From positions 2,419-66,418 of the forward strand of contig JAAXIB010000088.1 of the NCBI GenBank assembly GCA_012270585.1: DNA of 64,000 nucleotides, read 5' to 3'. This document shows positions 27,743 to 37,022 of this stretch, in pieces. The notes beneath the pieces were generated by a model, which worked only from the letters and a program-made list of their open reading frames with translations, did not search any database and was not told the DNA's origin. This stretch comes from Nitrospirales bacterium. Lineage in GTDB: Bacteria; Nitrospirota; Nitrospiria; Nitrospirales; UBA8639. The stretch's first letter is position 1. Each line of letters begins with the position of its first letter. The position numbers and the translations under genes were made by a program.

Positions 27743-28411
27743 CTACCTCCGAACGTAGAGCAGTTCACAGGCTTCACAATAGCCATCCACCCTGCCCCGG
27801 TGAAATGCCGCAGCCAATTGTCGCTTGACCCACTCCGCGCCTTCGTGACCACCCCGGCCGTCCACCCCTTGGGACAACATCATATGTAAGGCCACGTCCA
27901 GCAACCGCTCTCTTCGTTCTTCCATCTCAGCAGTCACGATTTCACCGAAGGCGTCTGCGGCATGTCTCTTCACCGTCTCTTCATGAAATTTGTCATAGCC
28001 CAATTTGGCGACCGTGGCTTTGCGAATGTTTGCCAATTCCCGTTTCACCAGGGGAAGGTCTTGCATCATTTTCCGAAAAATCTCCACTCGCCCTTCCTCC
28101 CACAACTTTTTCTCCATGGCATCGAGGATGACCACCGGATTAACTGTTTCGGTGGGTTCCTCGGCAAAATCCGATTTCCGGCCATGCCCCCCAAACCGAA
28201 GTCGCTCGTAGGATTTCCGGGTTTCCGGATCACCGAGCACTTCATAAGCGGCATTGATTTCCCGAATTTTTTCTTCCGCGTTCTTGTTCCCCTGATTGCG
28301 ATCGGGATGATATTTGAGCGCAAGTTTCCGATAGGCCCGTTTAATCTCTTCATCAGAGGCCTGCGGCGTCACTTCCAGGGTGGCATAGTAGTCGAGATGG
28401 ATTCGTGCCAT
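27743..28411 (-). CDS. J-domain (DnaJ-like) protein
   Basis: 222 aa from ATG 28411 ([14 protein letters not shown]). The first 65 residues are a J domain with [22 protein letters not shown] containing the HPD motif, and [21 protein letters not shown]. The rest is an uncharacterised helical region without the Gly/Phe or zinc-finger domains of DnaJ. It would stimulate a DnaK-type ATPase; its client is unknown. The frame is open to 28462, but the extra residues are not J-domain-like. Confidence 0.85.
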   Translation of the reverse strand: MARIHLDYYATLEVTPQASDEEIKRAYRKLALKYHPDRNQGNKNAEEKIREINAAYEVLGDPETRKSYERLRFGGHGRKSDFAEEPTETVNPVVILDAMEKKLWEEGRVEIFRKMMQDLPLVKRELANIRKATVAKLGYDKFHEETVKRHAADAFGEIVTAEMEERRERLLDVALHMMLSQGVDGRGGHEGAEWVKRQLAAAFHRGRVDGYCEACELLYVRR

Positions 28412-28554
28412 CAGCTCGCACCGGTTGGTTCGATCATAGCGGGGGACGGAGTTGCAGAACAAGCCGCGACTGTGCCCACGGCATACCCTATGGTATAACC
28501 TGGAACGTCCGTTATCCGTCCACCCTACTCTGACGTATTGGAAAATTTACCGTT

Positions 28555-29025
28555 GTGTCACGCGTTCTTATTTCGAAATTGATTTCAGGCGGTCAAACGG
28601 GAGTTGATCGGGCAGCCCTCGACGTTGCCCTAGCTGCCGGTCTGCAAATTGGAGGTTGGTGCCCGAAGGGACGTCTGGCCGAAGATGGCTTGATCCCGAT
28701 GACATACCCGTTGCAAGAAACGCCCTCGCCGCATTATTCGCAACGAACGCGGTGGAACGTCCGCGACGCCGATGCCACGTTAATCCTGACCCGCAACGAT
28801 CCCACGGGCGGCACGGCCCTGACGATCCACACCGCCCGACGCGTTCACAAGCCCTATCGGGTCATCGATTTGACGACAAAACCGGACCCCCGTGACGTCG
28901 CCGCGTGGATTTCTCAGACGGGCATGACCGTTCTGAACGTGGCCGGACCCCGAGAAAGTACCTGCCCGGGCATTTATCATGAAGCATTCGACTGGTTACA
29001 AGAAATGTTGGAAATCCACGCCTGA
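28555..29025 (+). CDS. Putative molybdenum carrier / SLOG-fold protein
   Basis: 156 aa from GTG 28555. It starts LISGGQTGVDRAALDVALAAG with the GGQTGVD nucleotide- or cofactor-binding loop, then GGWCPKGRLAEDG, TRWNVRDADATLIL, GGTALTIHTARR and NVAGPRES. This is the PF12694-type family related to the molybdenum-cofactor carrier and SLOG proteins. Actual ligand unproven. Two sulfite-oxidase-fold (Mo-cofactor) genes occur elsewhere in the window. Confidence 0.8.
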   Translation: MSRVLISKLISGGQTGVDRAALDVALAAGLQIGGWCPKGRLAEDGLIPMTYPLQETPSPHYSQRTRWNVRDADATLILTRNDPTGGTALTIHTARRVHKPYRVIDLTTKPDPRDVAAWISQTGMTVLNVAGPRESTCPGIYHEAFDWLQEMLEIHA

Positions 29026-29126
29026 TGAAGGATTGACCGTATGCTGCAGGGGCAATTTCTTGTTCATTGGCAAAGGTGCATACGTAACGGGCAGGAAAAC
29101 ATGGCCCGGAAAGCCCTGTCTGGCCC

Positions 29127-29330
29127 TCAGGCCTGACGGGACCGTCTGGTGAGAGGCGGACGTCCCGGCCCGCCGGGATGCCAGGGACGACTGCCTTTAC
29201 GCACCCGCATCAATGCCCGCCGTTTCTTCAAGTGAAGAGCACAAAACCACTGGCTGACGGCTTTTCTGGGACAATAAATGCACAGGCCCGCTTCCTTGTG
29301 ACGCCGCTGATACCGTTGTTGTCGTGTCAT
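29127..29330 (-). CDS. Small basic Cys-rich protein (possible zinc knuckle)
   Basis: 67 aa, very rich in Arg and Lys. A CIYC pair, then FCALH, gives a CX2C...CX3H spacing that could bind zinc, followed by a basic Pro/Gly tail (RPWHPGGPGRPP). It resembles short HNH- or phage-associated zinc peptides but lacks an HNH core. No neighbour clarifies it. Confidence 0.5.
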   Translation of the reverse strand: MTRQQRYQRRHKEAGLCIYCPRKAVSQWFCALHLKKRRALMRVRKGSRPWHPGGPGRPPLTRRSRQA

Positions 29331-29486
29331 AGAAACTGCCTACCGACTTCGTGTTACTTATATTTAGGGGACATACTTAAGTTGCTAGATTATACCACCA
29401 ATCTGATTCCCTTCAAAATATCCCGCTCTTGCTCCGGAAAAGAATACATGAGACAGTACGTCGAATCCGTGAAGACACAGTAAATT

Positions 29487-29957
29487 ATGTGTATCCTCTG
29501 GTTGGGACTCATCGTATCAGGTCTGTCGGGACAGTTGATCGACGGCTATTTCCCATCCCCATGCCTTTTGCAACCCATTGAAAACAATATTGAAATTGTC
29601 ACCATCCCACAACTCCTTCAAACCCCCGGCGAATACCATCAAAAACAGATCCGAATCCGAGGAACCGTCACGCGCCTGGAACTTCACCTCGACGACTCGG
29701 AACATTTCATCAATTTTGTTTTCTCCCTCAAGAATGGACCCGACCGCGTGCTGGTATTTGGGCGACATGACCGGACCACAGGGGATATCCAGATGACCAC
29801 CGGTCGAACCGTTGAGGTTGAGGGCATCTTCTGGCAGGAACGAGAGACCAATGACCACAGGTTATTGAACAATATCGAAGCCACTCGGGTCACGTTCCAT
29901 CCTCCGCTCACCCCGGAGCAAGCCGCCCTGACTTCGCCTCTCCTTGCAAGTCTTTGA
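29487..29957 (+). CDS. Hypothetical exported protein with OB-like domain
   Basis: 156 aa. A short N-terminal hydrophobic run (ILWLGLIVSGLSGQ) may export it. The core TPGEYHQKQIRIRGTVTRLEL, FINFVFSLKNGPDRVLVFG and GRTVEVEGIFWQER is a five-strand pattern of the kind seen in OB-fold proteins. Function unknown. Confidence 0.6.
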   Translation: MCILWLGLIVSGLSGQLIDGYFPSPCLLQPIENNIEIVTIPQLLQTPGEYHQKQIRIRGTVTRLELHLDDSEHFINFVFSLKNGPDRVLVFGRHDRTTGDIQMTTGRTVEVEGIFWQERETNDHRLLNNIEATRVTFHPPLTPEQAALTSPLLASL

Positions 29958-30022
29958 TGTGAAGAATGCGTGAGCAACAGCGATATTCTTCGCGTTGTTC
30001 AGAATGACCACTGAAGGACTTT

Positions 30023-30049
30023 TGTCATCCTGAGCGAAGCAAAGGGTCT
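30023..30049. repeat. Dispersed repeat (GTCATCCTGAGCGAAGC type)
   Basis: A 27-base element, TGTCATCCTGAGCGAAGCAA then AGGGTCT, of a type commonly dispersed in bacterial genomes. It lies between two convergent genes, just after the 3' end of the FNR-like gene. Confidence 0.5.
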
Positions 30050-30060
30050 GCCTTTAATCG

Positions 30061-30972
30061 TCACCACGTTTCAGACCGGAAACTGAGCGGAGCCAATTGT
30101 GCTTGCTCCAGCCCCAAGACGAGCTGATCCTTTGCCGGCGCGTTTCCGCAAAACCGCACGTGACACTGCTGCAGGTTTGGCTCCAAAGCAATGAGCGGCG
30201 CAAGGTTCACGCGCGTGGCCTGTCCCCCGTTCGTCCGGACCTGCATGATTCGCCCCTTCACGTAAGACCAGTCTTCCGGCCATTCCCTGGTCAACACGGG
30301 ATGATACGAAAAGTGTTGCGGAGACTCCCGGGCCAGATCCAGCAATGCCTGATGCTCCATCAACTGACGCGGCGTTTTAACGCTCACGATAAGGCTGAAA
30401 TGTCCTCCCGCCGTTCCATCCGAGGCTCCGAACGCTCTGGCTTGCATATGCCGAAGATACGACAAAAACGGCGTAATGCCTGTCGAAAGCGCCAAGGCCA
30501 CGATCCGCATGGAACGCCATTCGTGATCGGCTTCCAAAACCAGGGTTGTCGGGTCAACCGTCTGACTGTTTTGATACACCACCAGTTCCGAACGGATTTC
30601 ATCGTAATCCACGAGCACGTCGATTGACCCACCCGTGCGGTAACGCTGCATGAGATCATCGGTTTGCCACCAGGGAGACGTGTCGGCTTTTTCCTTGTGA
30701 GTATCATTGATAATCGTTTCCAGCACGCGCGGGCTTTCATCCGAACAATTGGAGCGCGTATACATTCTGCGGCGATACTTTTGCGTCCGAACACCAAACG
30801 GTTTCACCAAAAACGCCGATCCGGGACGCATGCGATCACGAACCGGAACAAGCCGTCCATCGACTTCGAAGGTCTCCGGCAACGTCAAGGCGACCTTTCG
30901 CACCTCGCCCGGGTCGTAGGTAGACACGTCGGTTATCCTCGCAGGAACAAAGAGTTCACGCGGTCGATCCAT
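30061..30972 (-). CDS. Ferredoxin-NADP reductase-like flavoprotein
   Basis: 303 aa from ATG 30972, which has AAAGGAG nine bases upstream; a TTG at 31032 is an alternative. The FAD-binding barrel carries RRMYTRSNCSDES (the RxYS-type motif). The NAD(P) domain has ALSTGITPFLSYLRHM in place of the usual GTGIAP loop, then FSLIVSVKTPRQLMEH, VKGRIMQV and VRFCGNAPAKDQLVLGL. It ends in an aromatic residue (Trp), as FNRs do. No 2Fe-2S domain is present, so it needs a separate electron partner. Confidence 0.75.
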   Translation of the reverse strand: MDRPRELFVPARITDVSTYDPGEVRKVALTLPETFEVDGRLVPVRDRMRPGSAFLVKPFGVRTQKYRRRMYTRSNCSDESPRVLETIINDTHKEKADTSPWWQTDDLMQRYRTGGSIDVLVDYDEIRSELVVYQNSQTVDPTTLVLEADHEWRSMRIVALALSTGITPFLSYLRHMQARAFGASDGTAGGHFSLIVSVKTPRQLMEHQALLDLARESPQHFSYHPVLTREWPEDWSYVKGRIMQVRTNGGQATRVNLAPLIALEPNLQQCHVRFCGNAPAKDQLVLGLEQAQLAPLSFRSETW

Positions 30973-31032
30973 CCAACGTACTCCTTTCCTTTCTACCGCC
31001 TCGTTTTCTTCAGCATTCTTGTCGCTGTCCAA

Positions 31033-31324
31033 GCCTCTCTAAACATATAACAGTAACGCAGAAAATTCGCCAACTTTGGTCAACCAACACAACATTCCCC
31101 TCCCGCCCGACCATGGCCCAGGCCGACAATCTCCGTTCCTCCTTCACCAGCGACCCGAGTACCAAAGTCCGCCCCCGACGCGATCGAAGATCTGATCAGG
31201 GAGTGGCAAACCCACTACCGTCTCTTGCGAGGAATCTTCATTTCCGCTAAGCTATGTAGGCAATTGTACGAGCGTTATTCATTTCTTTTTGGAGCCCTTC
31301 TCATTTCTCAGGAAGGTTGTTTTC
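31033..31324. other. Divergent intergenic region, no gene seen
   Basis: 292 bases between the FNR-like gene (minus) and the DAHP synthase gene (plus). It must hold both promoters. I see no hairpin attenuator or leader peptide of the aromatic-amino-acid type. Confidence 0.5.
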
Positions 31325-32401
31325 ATGAACGAACCTCTCAATAATCGACACATCATTGAAATCAGAGAGCTCGTGACCCCTCGGCAGATCAAGGAACAAC
31401 TGCCGGTCGCCACAGCCGCAGAAGCCACGGTCCTGCAAACCCGCCAGGCCATCAGAGATATCCTCTATGGACGAGACCAGCATCGTCTCCTCGTGGTCAT
31501 CGGGCCGTGCTCCATTCATGACCCTGAAGCGGCCCATGTCTACGGGTCCACACTCAAAAAAGTCAGCGAGGCCACCAAAGACCACCTGCTGATCGTCATG
31601 CGGACTTATTTCGAAAAACCGCGAACGACGGTCGGGTGGAAAGGGCTTATCAATGATCCTCATCTGGACGGAAGCTGTGACATTGCCGAAGGATTGCAGC
31701 AGGCCCGAACCATTCTTCTTAATCTGAATGATCGCGGTGTGCCCTGCGCCACCGAATTGCTCGACCCGGTCACTCCACAATATCTTTCCGACCTCATCAG
31801 TTGGGCCGCCATCGGCGCACGTACCACCGAAAGCCAGACCCATCGGGAAATGGCGAGTGGATTATCCATGCCGGTCGGTTTCAAAAACGGAACGGATGGC
31901 AGTCTGCAAGTCGCACTCAATGCCATGGTGGCAGCGCGTCAGCCGCACAGTTTCGTCGGGATCAATCTCGATGGGGTCACGTCCATTATCAAGACCAATG
32001 GGAACCCCGACCGACACGTGGTGTTACGCGGCGGTGGCGGCAAGACAAACTACAGCCGGGAACACATTCTTCAAGCCCGGGACGGGTTGGTGAATGAAGA
32101 AATCGCGAGACCCATTATGGTGGATTGCTCACACGGAAATTCCGACAAGGATCACACGCGCCAGATTCCGGTCGCCCATTCCGTGGTGAAACAATTCTGC
32201 GAGGGGCAACGATACATCTTGGGGCTTTTGTTGGAAAGCAACCTGAAACCTGGCAAACAATCCTGGGGAACCGGCAAGACGTTGGAATATGGGGTTTCCA
32301 TCACCGACGCCTGCATCGGTTGGGAGGATACGGAGACCCTGTTGTATGAACTGGCGGATACGCTGGCGAAGCAATCACCCATGCACGTGGGCACCCCTTA
32401 A
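31325..32401 (+). CDS. 3-deoxy-7-phosphoheptulonate (DAHP) synthase, class I
   Basis: 358 aa from ATG 31325 (AGGAAGG nearby). It condenses PEP and erythrose 4-phosphate, the first step of the shikimate pathway. Motifs are LLVVIGPCSIHDPEAA, LIVMRTYFEKPRTTVGWKG, GARTTESQTHREMASGLSMP, FKNGTDG, VVLRGG and VDCSHGNSDKDH. Length and motifs match AroF/AroG/AroH; which feedback type cannot be told. It is a monocistronic gene with about 290 bases of uncoded upstream DNA. Confidence 0.95.
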   Translation: MNEPLNNRHIIEIRELVTPRQIKEQLPVATAAEATVLQTRQAIRDILYGRDQHRLLVVIGPCSIHDPEAAHVYGSTLKKVSEATKDHLLIVMRTYFEKPRTTVGWKGLINDPHLDGSCDIAEGLQQARTILLNLNDRGVPCATELLDPVTPQYLSDLISWAAIGARTTESQTHREMASGLSMPVGFKNGTDGSLQVALNAMVAARQPHSFVGINLDGVTSIIKTNGNPDRHVVLRGGGGKTNYSREHILQARDGLVNEEIARPIMVDCSHGNSDKDHTRQIPVAHSVVKQFCEGQRYILGLLLESNLKPGKQSWGTGKTLEYGVSITDACIGWEDTETLLYELADTLAKQSPMHVGTP

Positions 32402-32559
32402 AGGAAGCCATGATGCATCACGTATCCACGGCCCCAATTGCGGTCACGAAGCCGTGCCGCATGGCGATCATACGGATTTCCTCGTGAATGGGCATCTGCA
32501 TTTTGCCCATGCTACTCACTGCGACGACCACGGCTTGGTGACGGTAGGATAACGAGGAA

Positions 32560-33027
32560 TCAGGAGCCCGTTGAAACCGGAAGCGGGTCGGAGGCTTCGT
32601 GCTTCTCGTCACGGTCATGACAAGCATGGCAACGACATAACGAGCGGTTGACGAATCCCCCCCAGGCAATGATAGAGGCCCCGATCAAGTCTCCGGTGAT
32701 TTCCAGGATCGAACCCTGTTCCCCAAACAAACGAACGGCCAGCAAGGTGAAAAACCCGGCCATCGTCAACATGGCCGGACGACGGTCCCGATGCACGGGA
32801 TAGGTCACGAGCACCCCAAAACCGGCGGCCACCACGATGACACCCAGAAACATCCATTCAGCCGAAGGAGAAAACATCACACCCAGGAGTCTTTCCATGG
32901 CCCCGCCATATTGTGCCGCCAACAAGGGAAGAACCAACAACACCAATGGCGTTAAGGCGCAATGCACCGCACACGCCAACGAGATGATCGAACCGGCCTT
33001 GGAAAGTCTCACGCCTAACGTCGTCAT
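32560..33027 (-). CDS. MerC-like membrane protein
   Basis: 155 aa from ATG 33027, with four hydrophobic helices. The first has SLACAVHCALTPLVLLVLPLL, the Cys/His motif of MerC-family proteins. The C-terminus is Cys/His-rich (RSLCRCHACHDRDEKHE), which could bind metal. MerC proteins move mercury or other metals across the inner membrane. It follows the Fur-family regulator gene on the same strand with a 19-base gap, so it is probably regulated with it. That makes zinc or another metal as likely as mercury. Confidence 0.75.
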   Translation of the reverse strand: MTTLGVRLSKAGSIISLACAVHCALTPLVLLVLPLLAAQYGGAMERLLGVMFSPSAEWMFLGVIVVAAGFGVLVTYPVHRDRRPAMLTMAGFFTLLAVRLFGEQGSILEITGDLIGASIIAWGGFVNRSLCRCHACHDRDEKHEASDPLPVSTGS

Positions 33028-33046
33028 GCCGAACCCGCCGTTGAAA

Positions 33047-33466
33047 CTACTGACATTTGGGACACCAGCCACTGAATTCCAGCGAATGATCGCCCACAAC
33101 AAACCGCGTTTTTCGCTCAATCATTGCCGTGAGCTTTTTGAGCGGACACAACAGTAAATCGACGACCCGCCCACAGCTCTTGCACCGGATATGGTGGTGA
33201 TGTTCACGACCTTCTTTCATCTCATAACGGAACTGTTCTTCCTGGTGCAGCTTAAGCCGCGTGACCAATCCCAGGTCCTTAAGTGCATCTAGGTTGCGAT
33301 AAATGGTAACCGGATCAATCGCAACCTTCTGTTTCTTCAAGCGGGCATACACCTCAGTCGAACTCAACGGGTATTTTGCGGATTCGAGCACGGACAATAC
33401 TGCTTCACGTGTCCTCGTTATTCGTTTCCCCGCCGCCCGAATCTCATCTTTGACGCTGACTTTCAT
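33047..33466 (-). CDS. Fur-family metalloregulator
   Basis: 139 aa. The winged helix shows RITRTREAVLSVLESAKYPLSSTEVYARL and DPVTIYRNLDALKDLGLV. The dimerisation and metal region has REHHHHIRCKSCGRVVDL, and the C-terminal WCPKC gives the second half of a structural zinc site. The HHHH plus CX2C...CX2C pattern suits Fur or Zur; I cannot decide which. It is upstream of the MerC-like gene. A tandem 12-bp repeat lies just upstream (33505-33528). Confidence 0.88.
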   Translation of the reverse strand: MKVSVKDEIRAAGKRITRTREAVLSVLESAKYPLSSTEVYARLKKQKVAIDPVTIYRNLDALKDLGLVTRLKLHQEEQFRYEMKEGREHHHHIRCKSCGRVVDLLLCPLKKLTAMIERKTRFVVGDHSLEFSGWCPKCQ

Positions 33467-33852
33467 GGACCATGCCTCATGTCAGAGAGAATGGACGAAA
33501 CTTTTTATTGCAAGTATTATTACAAGTATATTGCAACTAACATAGCGGATCGGAAATGTCAATTTGCTTTGAATCACAACTCAGCCCGGCAGGTCGGATG
33601 TGCACAGGCCTGTTCGAGCAGCCCGCTTACGTGCCTCGGTAAGGGTTGCTTCATCGCGTTTTCCCGATTCCCGACCGTAGCTTGCCGTCATGACTCTCTC
33701 ATGCAATCACCGAACAAAGGCTTGCCCCCAACTCCACGAAATTCTTTCTTGACCGCTGAGCCATTCAGTCACTATGCTTCCAACTCCTGTTGCTCTATTT
33801 TCAACATCTTCCTTGACGACGCGGGCGAGACGCGAACGGCACGGAGCGGCTC
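33467..33852. other. Intergenic region between divergent genes
   Basis: 386 bases. The left end contains the tandem operator-like repeat of the Fur-family gene. The plus-strand frame at 33479-33856 is not protein-like (no family, irregular composition). Nothing else is recognised. Confidence 0.5.
33505..33536 (-). promoter_or_regulatory. Tandem 12-bp repeat, candidate autoregulatory operator
   Basis: TTATTGCAAGTA (33505-33516) is followed directly by TTATTACAAGTA (33517-33528) and then TATTGCAA. The repeat is 39-70 bases before the Fur-family start, in AT-rich DNA, exactly where a repressor site is expected. The sequence is unlike the GATAAT Fur box, consistent with a different specificity. 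Confidence 0.5.
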
Positions 33853-34551
33853 ATGACGGTGACCCTTCCCTTTCGTGAACCACGGTTGGGACAGGATTAT
33901 TGGATCGAGGACGATCTTCTTCCCAATGCCCTTGAAGTGGCGCAACGGTGCATTGCAAACAGCACATGGACATTGGGGGCACCGTGGCGTCCGGAACCCT
34001 GGCCCGGCATGAGGGCTCCCAATGCCCTTCTGCCCGAGGAATTGCGTCGCGTTGAAGAATGCGTGACTCGGCGACTCGGCATCCCGGCACTACAACCGCA
34101 AACCGATTCGGACATGGGGATTTCCGGCCATAATCACATACAACTTTGTGGCGGGGCCGAGGGCGTGGCACGTCCTCACGTGGATTCCGCAGCCATTTGC
34201 GATTACGCGGCAGTCCTGTACCTTCACCCCAGTCCCCCGACCCCTCATGCGGGGACGTCGTTTTACCGGCTCCACATGCCGGGCGAAGAACCGGGGGGGA
34301 ACGTCTGCCCGCGGGAATATGAAAGTTTACGAGACGTTCCCGGAATGCCCCGGGAAATGGACCCTACGCTCTTTGCAGAGATTTTGGAGGTACCTTACGT
34401 ATTCAATCGACTCTTGGCCTATAAATCCGACCTGATTCATTCTGCCACTTCGTATTTTGGGTGGGGCACGGAACTCGCTTCAAGACGTATGGCCGTGGTG
34501 TTTTTCTGGAAGGTCCGGCAAGGAAGAAAAGGAGAGGCGCTGCAAGGATGA
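33853..34551 (+). CDS. DUF6445-like protein (possible Fe(II)/2-oxoglutarate-dioxygenase fold)
   Basis: 232 aa from ATG 33853 with GGAG upstream. A central GISGHNHIQLCG, ARPHVDSAAICDYAAVLYL (His-x-Asp) and a distal LIHSATSYFG with RRMAVVFFW (His, then Arg) reproduce the H-x-D...H...R order of 2-oxoglutarate oxygenases. The match to DUF6445 is from memory. Substrate unknown; the gene stands alone. Confidence 0.6.
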   Translation: MTVTLPFREPRLGQDYWIEDDLLPNALEVAQRCIANSTWTLGAPWRPEPWPGMRAPNALLPEELRRVEECVTRRLGIPALQPQTDSDMGISGHNHIQLCGGAEGVARPHVDSAAICDYAAVLYLHPSPPTPHAGTSFYRLHMPGEEPGGNVCPREYESLRDVPGMPREMDPTLFAEILEVPYVFNRLLAYKSDLIHSATSYFGWGTELASRRMAVVFFWKVRQGRKGEALQG

Positions 34552-34613
34552 CAGGCGGGGGACACTCCAGCATGACAGACAGGAAGAAAGGCTTGCCCGC
34601 CTAACGAGGCTTT

Positions 34614-36290
34614 TCAATTCGTTGCGTTGAGCATTTCTCCGGCAGCCTTCCTCACCGTTTGCGTAATCGTTGCTCCTCCCAACATTCGCGCAATTTCTTC
34701 TTCTCGATCCTCGGCGTGAAGACACGTGACCGTTGCAACGGTTCGCGCTTGCACGGTTTCTTTTTGTACCAGATAATGATGGTTGGCCTGTGCCGCGATT
34801 TGCGGCAGATGGGTGATGCACATCACCTGGTGTGTCCGTCCCAATGCTTTAAGGCGTTGCCCCATGGTCGCGGCCACGTGGCCTCCGATTCCCGCGTCCA
34901 CTTCGTCAAAAATCAACACCGGCACCTGATCCACACTTGCCAAGACCGTTTTCATCGCCAACATCAGCCGGGAGAGTTCCCCGCCTGAGGCTACCCGCGC
35001 CAAGGGTTGCAAGTTTTCCCCGGGATTTGCACAAAACACGAACTCGATCTGATCAATGCCGTTTGGTCCGGCCTGTTCTGCTTGAGAGGCCGCCGTGATT
35101 CTGATGTGAAATTGCGATTTTTCCATCTTTAATTGGGCCAACTCGGTTGCGATTCGTTCTTCAAGTTTTTTGGCTACGGCCTGACGGGATTCGGACAACT
35201 TCCGCCCCAAGACCCACGTGTCCTGATAGGCTTGCGAGACTTGTTGCTGAAGATTCTGCGTGCGTTCTTCAATGTTCGCCAATTCTTCCAATTCAGCCTG
35301 AATACGGGTTTGACGAGCCAGCAAGTCTTCCAGCGACTCGCGGTATTTCTTTTTTAACCGTTGCAGCAATGCCAAGCGTTCGTCGATCTGCGCGAGTCTC
35401 GCCGGGTCGTGCTCAAACCCATCTTTATAATTTCGGGTGGCCCAAACCAATTCCTCAACCTGGGCGAGGCCATCGTCGATCGACTCATTCCACTGCCGAA
35501 CGGTTTCGTCGATTGCCCCAAGCTCATGCACCAGTTTCCTGACTTCCGTCAATTGGGAAACGATCGACGCCTGATTGCGATACAGCAGGTCATAGGCCTG
35601 ATTGACGATTTCCAAGAGCCGACCACTATTCTGCAATTTCCGGTGTTCTCGCATGAGGGTTTCATCTTCTCCGGGGACCAATTGGGCCTTGCCTAATTCC
35701 TCGCATTGAAAACGCAAAAACTCTTCGCGCTCCTGCCGCTCCTTTGAACGTTGCGTGGTTTCAGCCACGGCACGAACGAGGTCTTGCCAGTTCTGATAGT
35801 GCACGGCGTACTCGTCGCGCAACGCCAGCAGACCTCCGAATGCATCGAGGACGTGCAGTTGCACTTTTGACGAGAGGAGCGATTGCTGTTCATGCTGTCC
35901 GTGAATATCGACCAGCCAGCCGCCCAGTTCCACCATCTGGTGCAACGGGACCAGCCTGCCATTCACGTACATCCGGCTCCGCCCCTCCCGGGAGAGAATC
36001 CGGCGAAGCAGGAGATCCTGCGTGCCTTCCGGCAACAGGTCCCATTCCTTCAATTTTGCGAGAATCGGCGGGTGCCCTGATAAAGAGAACACCCCTTCCA
36101 ACGTGGCTTCCTTTGCCCCGCTTCGAATATGCTCGCCGGAAGCGCGTCCGCCCAACAACAGGATCAGCGCGTCAACCAGGAGAGACTTTCCGGCTCCGGT
36201 CTCTCCCGTAAAAACCTGGAAGCCCGGCGAGAACTCAAGTTCAAGGCAATCGATAAGGGCAAAATGGGAAATGCGCAGATCAGTGAGCAT
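34614..36290 (-). CDS. recN: DNA repair protein RecN
   Basis: About 558 aa SMC-like ATPase for double-strand-break repair. The Walker A is FTGETGAGKSLLVDAL near residue 30. A GQHEQQSLLS segment follows, then two long coiled coils (residues about 160-350). The C-terminal head has VASGGELSRLMLAMK (signature), VLIFDEVDAGIGG (Walker B) and QVMCITHLPQIAAQA. I prefer ATG 36290 (MLTDLRISHFALID) over 36296. It lies 24 bases after trxA on the same strand and is unbroken. Confidence 0.96.
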   Translation of the reverse strand: MLTDLRISHFALIDCLELEFSPGFQVFTGETGAGKSLLVDALILLLGGRASGEHIRSGAKEATLEGVFSLSGHPPILAKLKEWDLLPEGTQDLLLRRILSREGRSRMYVNGRLVPLHQMVELGGWLVDIHGQHEQQSLLSSKVQLHVLDAFGGLLALRDEYAVHYQNWQDLVRAVAETTQRSKERQEREEFLRFQCEELGKAQLVPGEDETLMREHRKLQNSGRLLEIVNQAYDLLYRNQASIVSQLTEVRKLVHELGAIDETVRQWNESIDDGLAQVEELVWATRNYKDGFEHDPARLAQIDERLALLQRLKKKYRESLEDLLARQTRIQAELEELANIEERTQNLQQQVSQAYQDTWVLGRKLSESRQAVAKKLEERIATELAQLKMEKSQFHIRITAASQAEQAGPNGIDQIEFVFCANPGENLQPLARVASGGELSRLMLAMKTVLASVDQVPVLIFDEVDAGIGGHVAATMGQRLKALGRTHQVMCITHLPQIAAQANHHYLVQKETVQARTVATVTCLHAEDREEEIARMLGGATITQTVRKAAGEMLNATN

Positions 36291-36313
36291 AATCACGGCG
36301 CATACTCACCACC

Positions 36314-36661
36314 CTAGGCAGGAGCGGAGTGTTGTGCGAGCAGCGAATCGATGACTTGTTTGAATTGGGTCTTGGGCCTTGCACCCACCATCTTTTCAAC
36401 CGGTTGTCCGTTCTTGAAAAAGAGAATCGTGGGAATGCTCATGATTTGAAACTTGCCGGCAATCTCGGGAACCTCATCGGTATTGAGTTTCATGACCTTT
36501 AATTTGCCTTCATATTCTTTGGCCAATTCTTCGACGATCGGGGCCACCATCTGACAGGGTCCACACCAGACGGCCCAAAAATCAACCATCACCAATCCAT
36601 CGGTCTGACCCACCTCAGCTTCCCAATTGGCAGCCGTTGCTTGCGCGACGAGTTCGGACAC
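36314..36661 (-). CDS. trxA: Thioredoxin
   Basis: 115 aa. The active site WCGPC is at residues 32-36 in MVDFWAVWCGPCQMVAPIVEEL. The cis-Pro loop (IMSIPTILFFKNGQ) and C-terminal helix (QFKQVIDSLLAQ) are standard. No signal peptide is present, so it is the cytoplasmic disulfide reductase. It is upstream of recN in the same direction. Confidence 0.96.
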   Translation of the reverse strand: MSELVAQATAANWEAEVGQTDGLVMVDFWAVWCGPCQMVAPIVEELAKEYEGKLKVMKLNTDEVPEIAGKFQIMSIPTILFFKNGQPVEKMVGARPKTQFKQVIDSLLAQHSAPA

Positions 36662-37022
36662 GGCATCCTCCTTTTTCCAAACGTGACGACACGATCTCTT
36701 TCGACAAATAGTGGAAAGAATCCTAAACGGGCCGTCGAAAGGGTGTCAACTTTCACGGATCTTTCTTGCTTTGCCCCCTCACCCCAGCCCTCTCCCACGC
36801 TGGGGAGAGGGTGTTTTGTTCCCCTCCTTTGGTGTAGGGACAGGCCCCCGTGCCTGTCCAGGGGAGGTAGAGTTCATTCGAGTGCTATCACCTTCCCATT
36901 GCTATTATTCAAGCACCGCGTCGAGGACCTCTTCTGCACCAGGAGGGACATATGCGTTAAACTCCTCTCAAGTTCATGAGAACATGGAACGTATTTTTTA
37001 ACGGATCATATCCCTCTTGCCA
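36662..37022. repeat. Intergenic region with REP-like hairpins (36775-36859)
   Basis: 361 bases. At 36788-36811 is the CCCTCTCCC/GGGAGAGGG hairpin also found at 15006 and 60357, here preceded by CCCCTCACCCCAG. At 36838-36859 is a GGACAGGC...GCCTGTCC hairpin with an 8-bp stem. Either could act as a terminator or mRNA-end stabiliser between the minus-strand genes. No gene is seen. Confidence 0.65.

Noticed and set aside
33479-33856. 125-codon plus-strand frame between the Fur-family and DUF6445-like genes
   Set aside because: Composition is irregular with no motif, and it covers the operator-like repeat.
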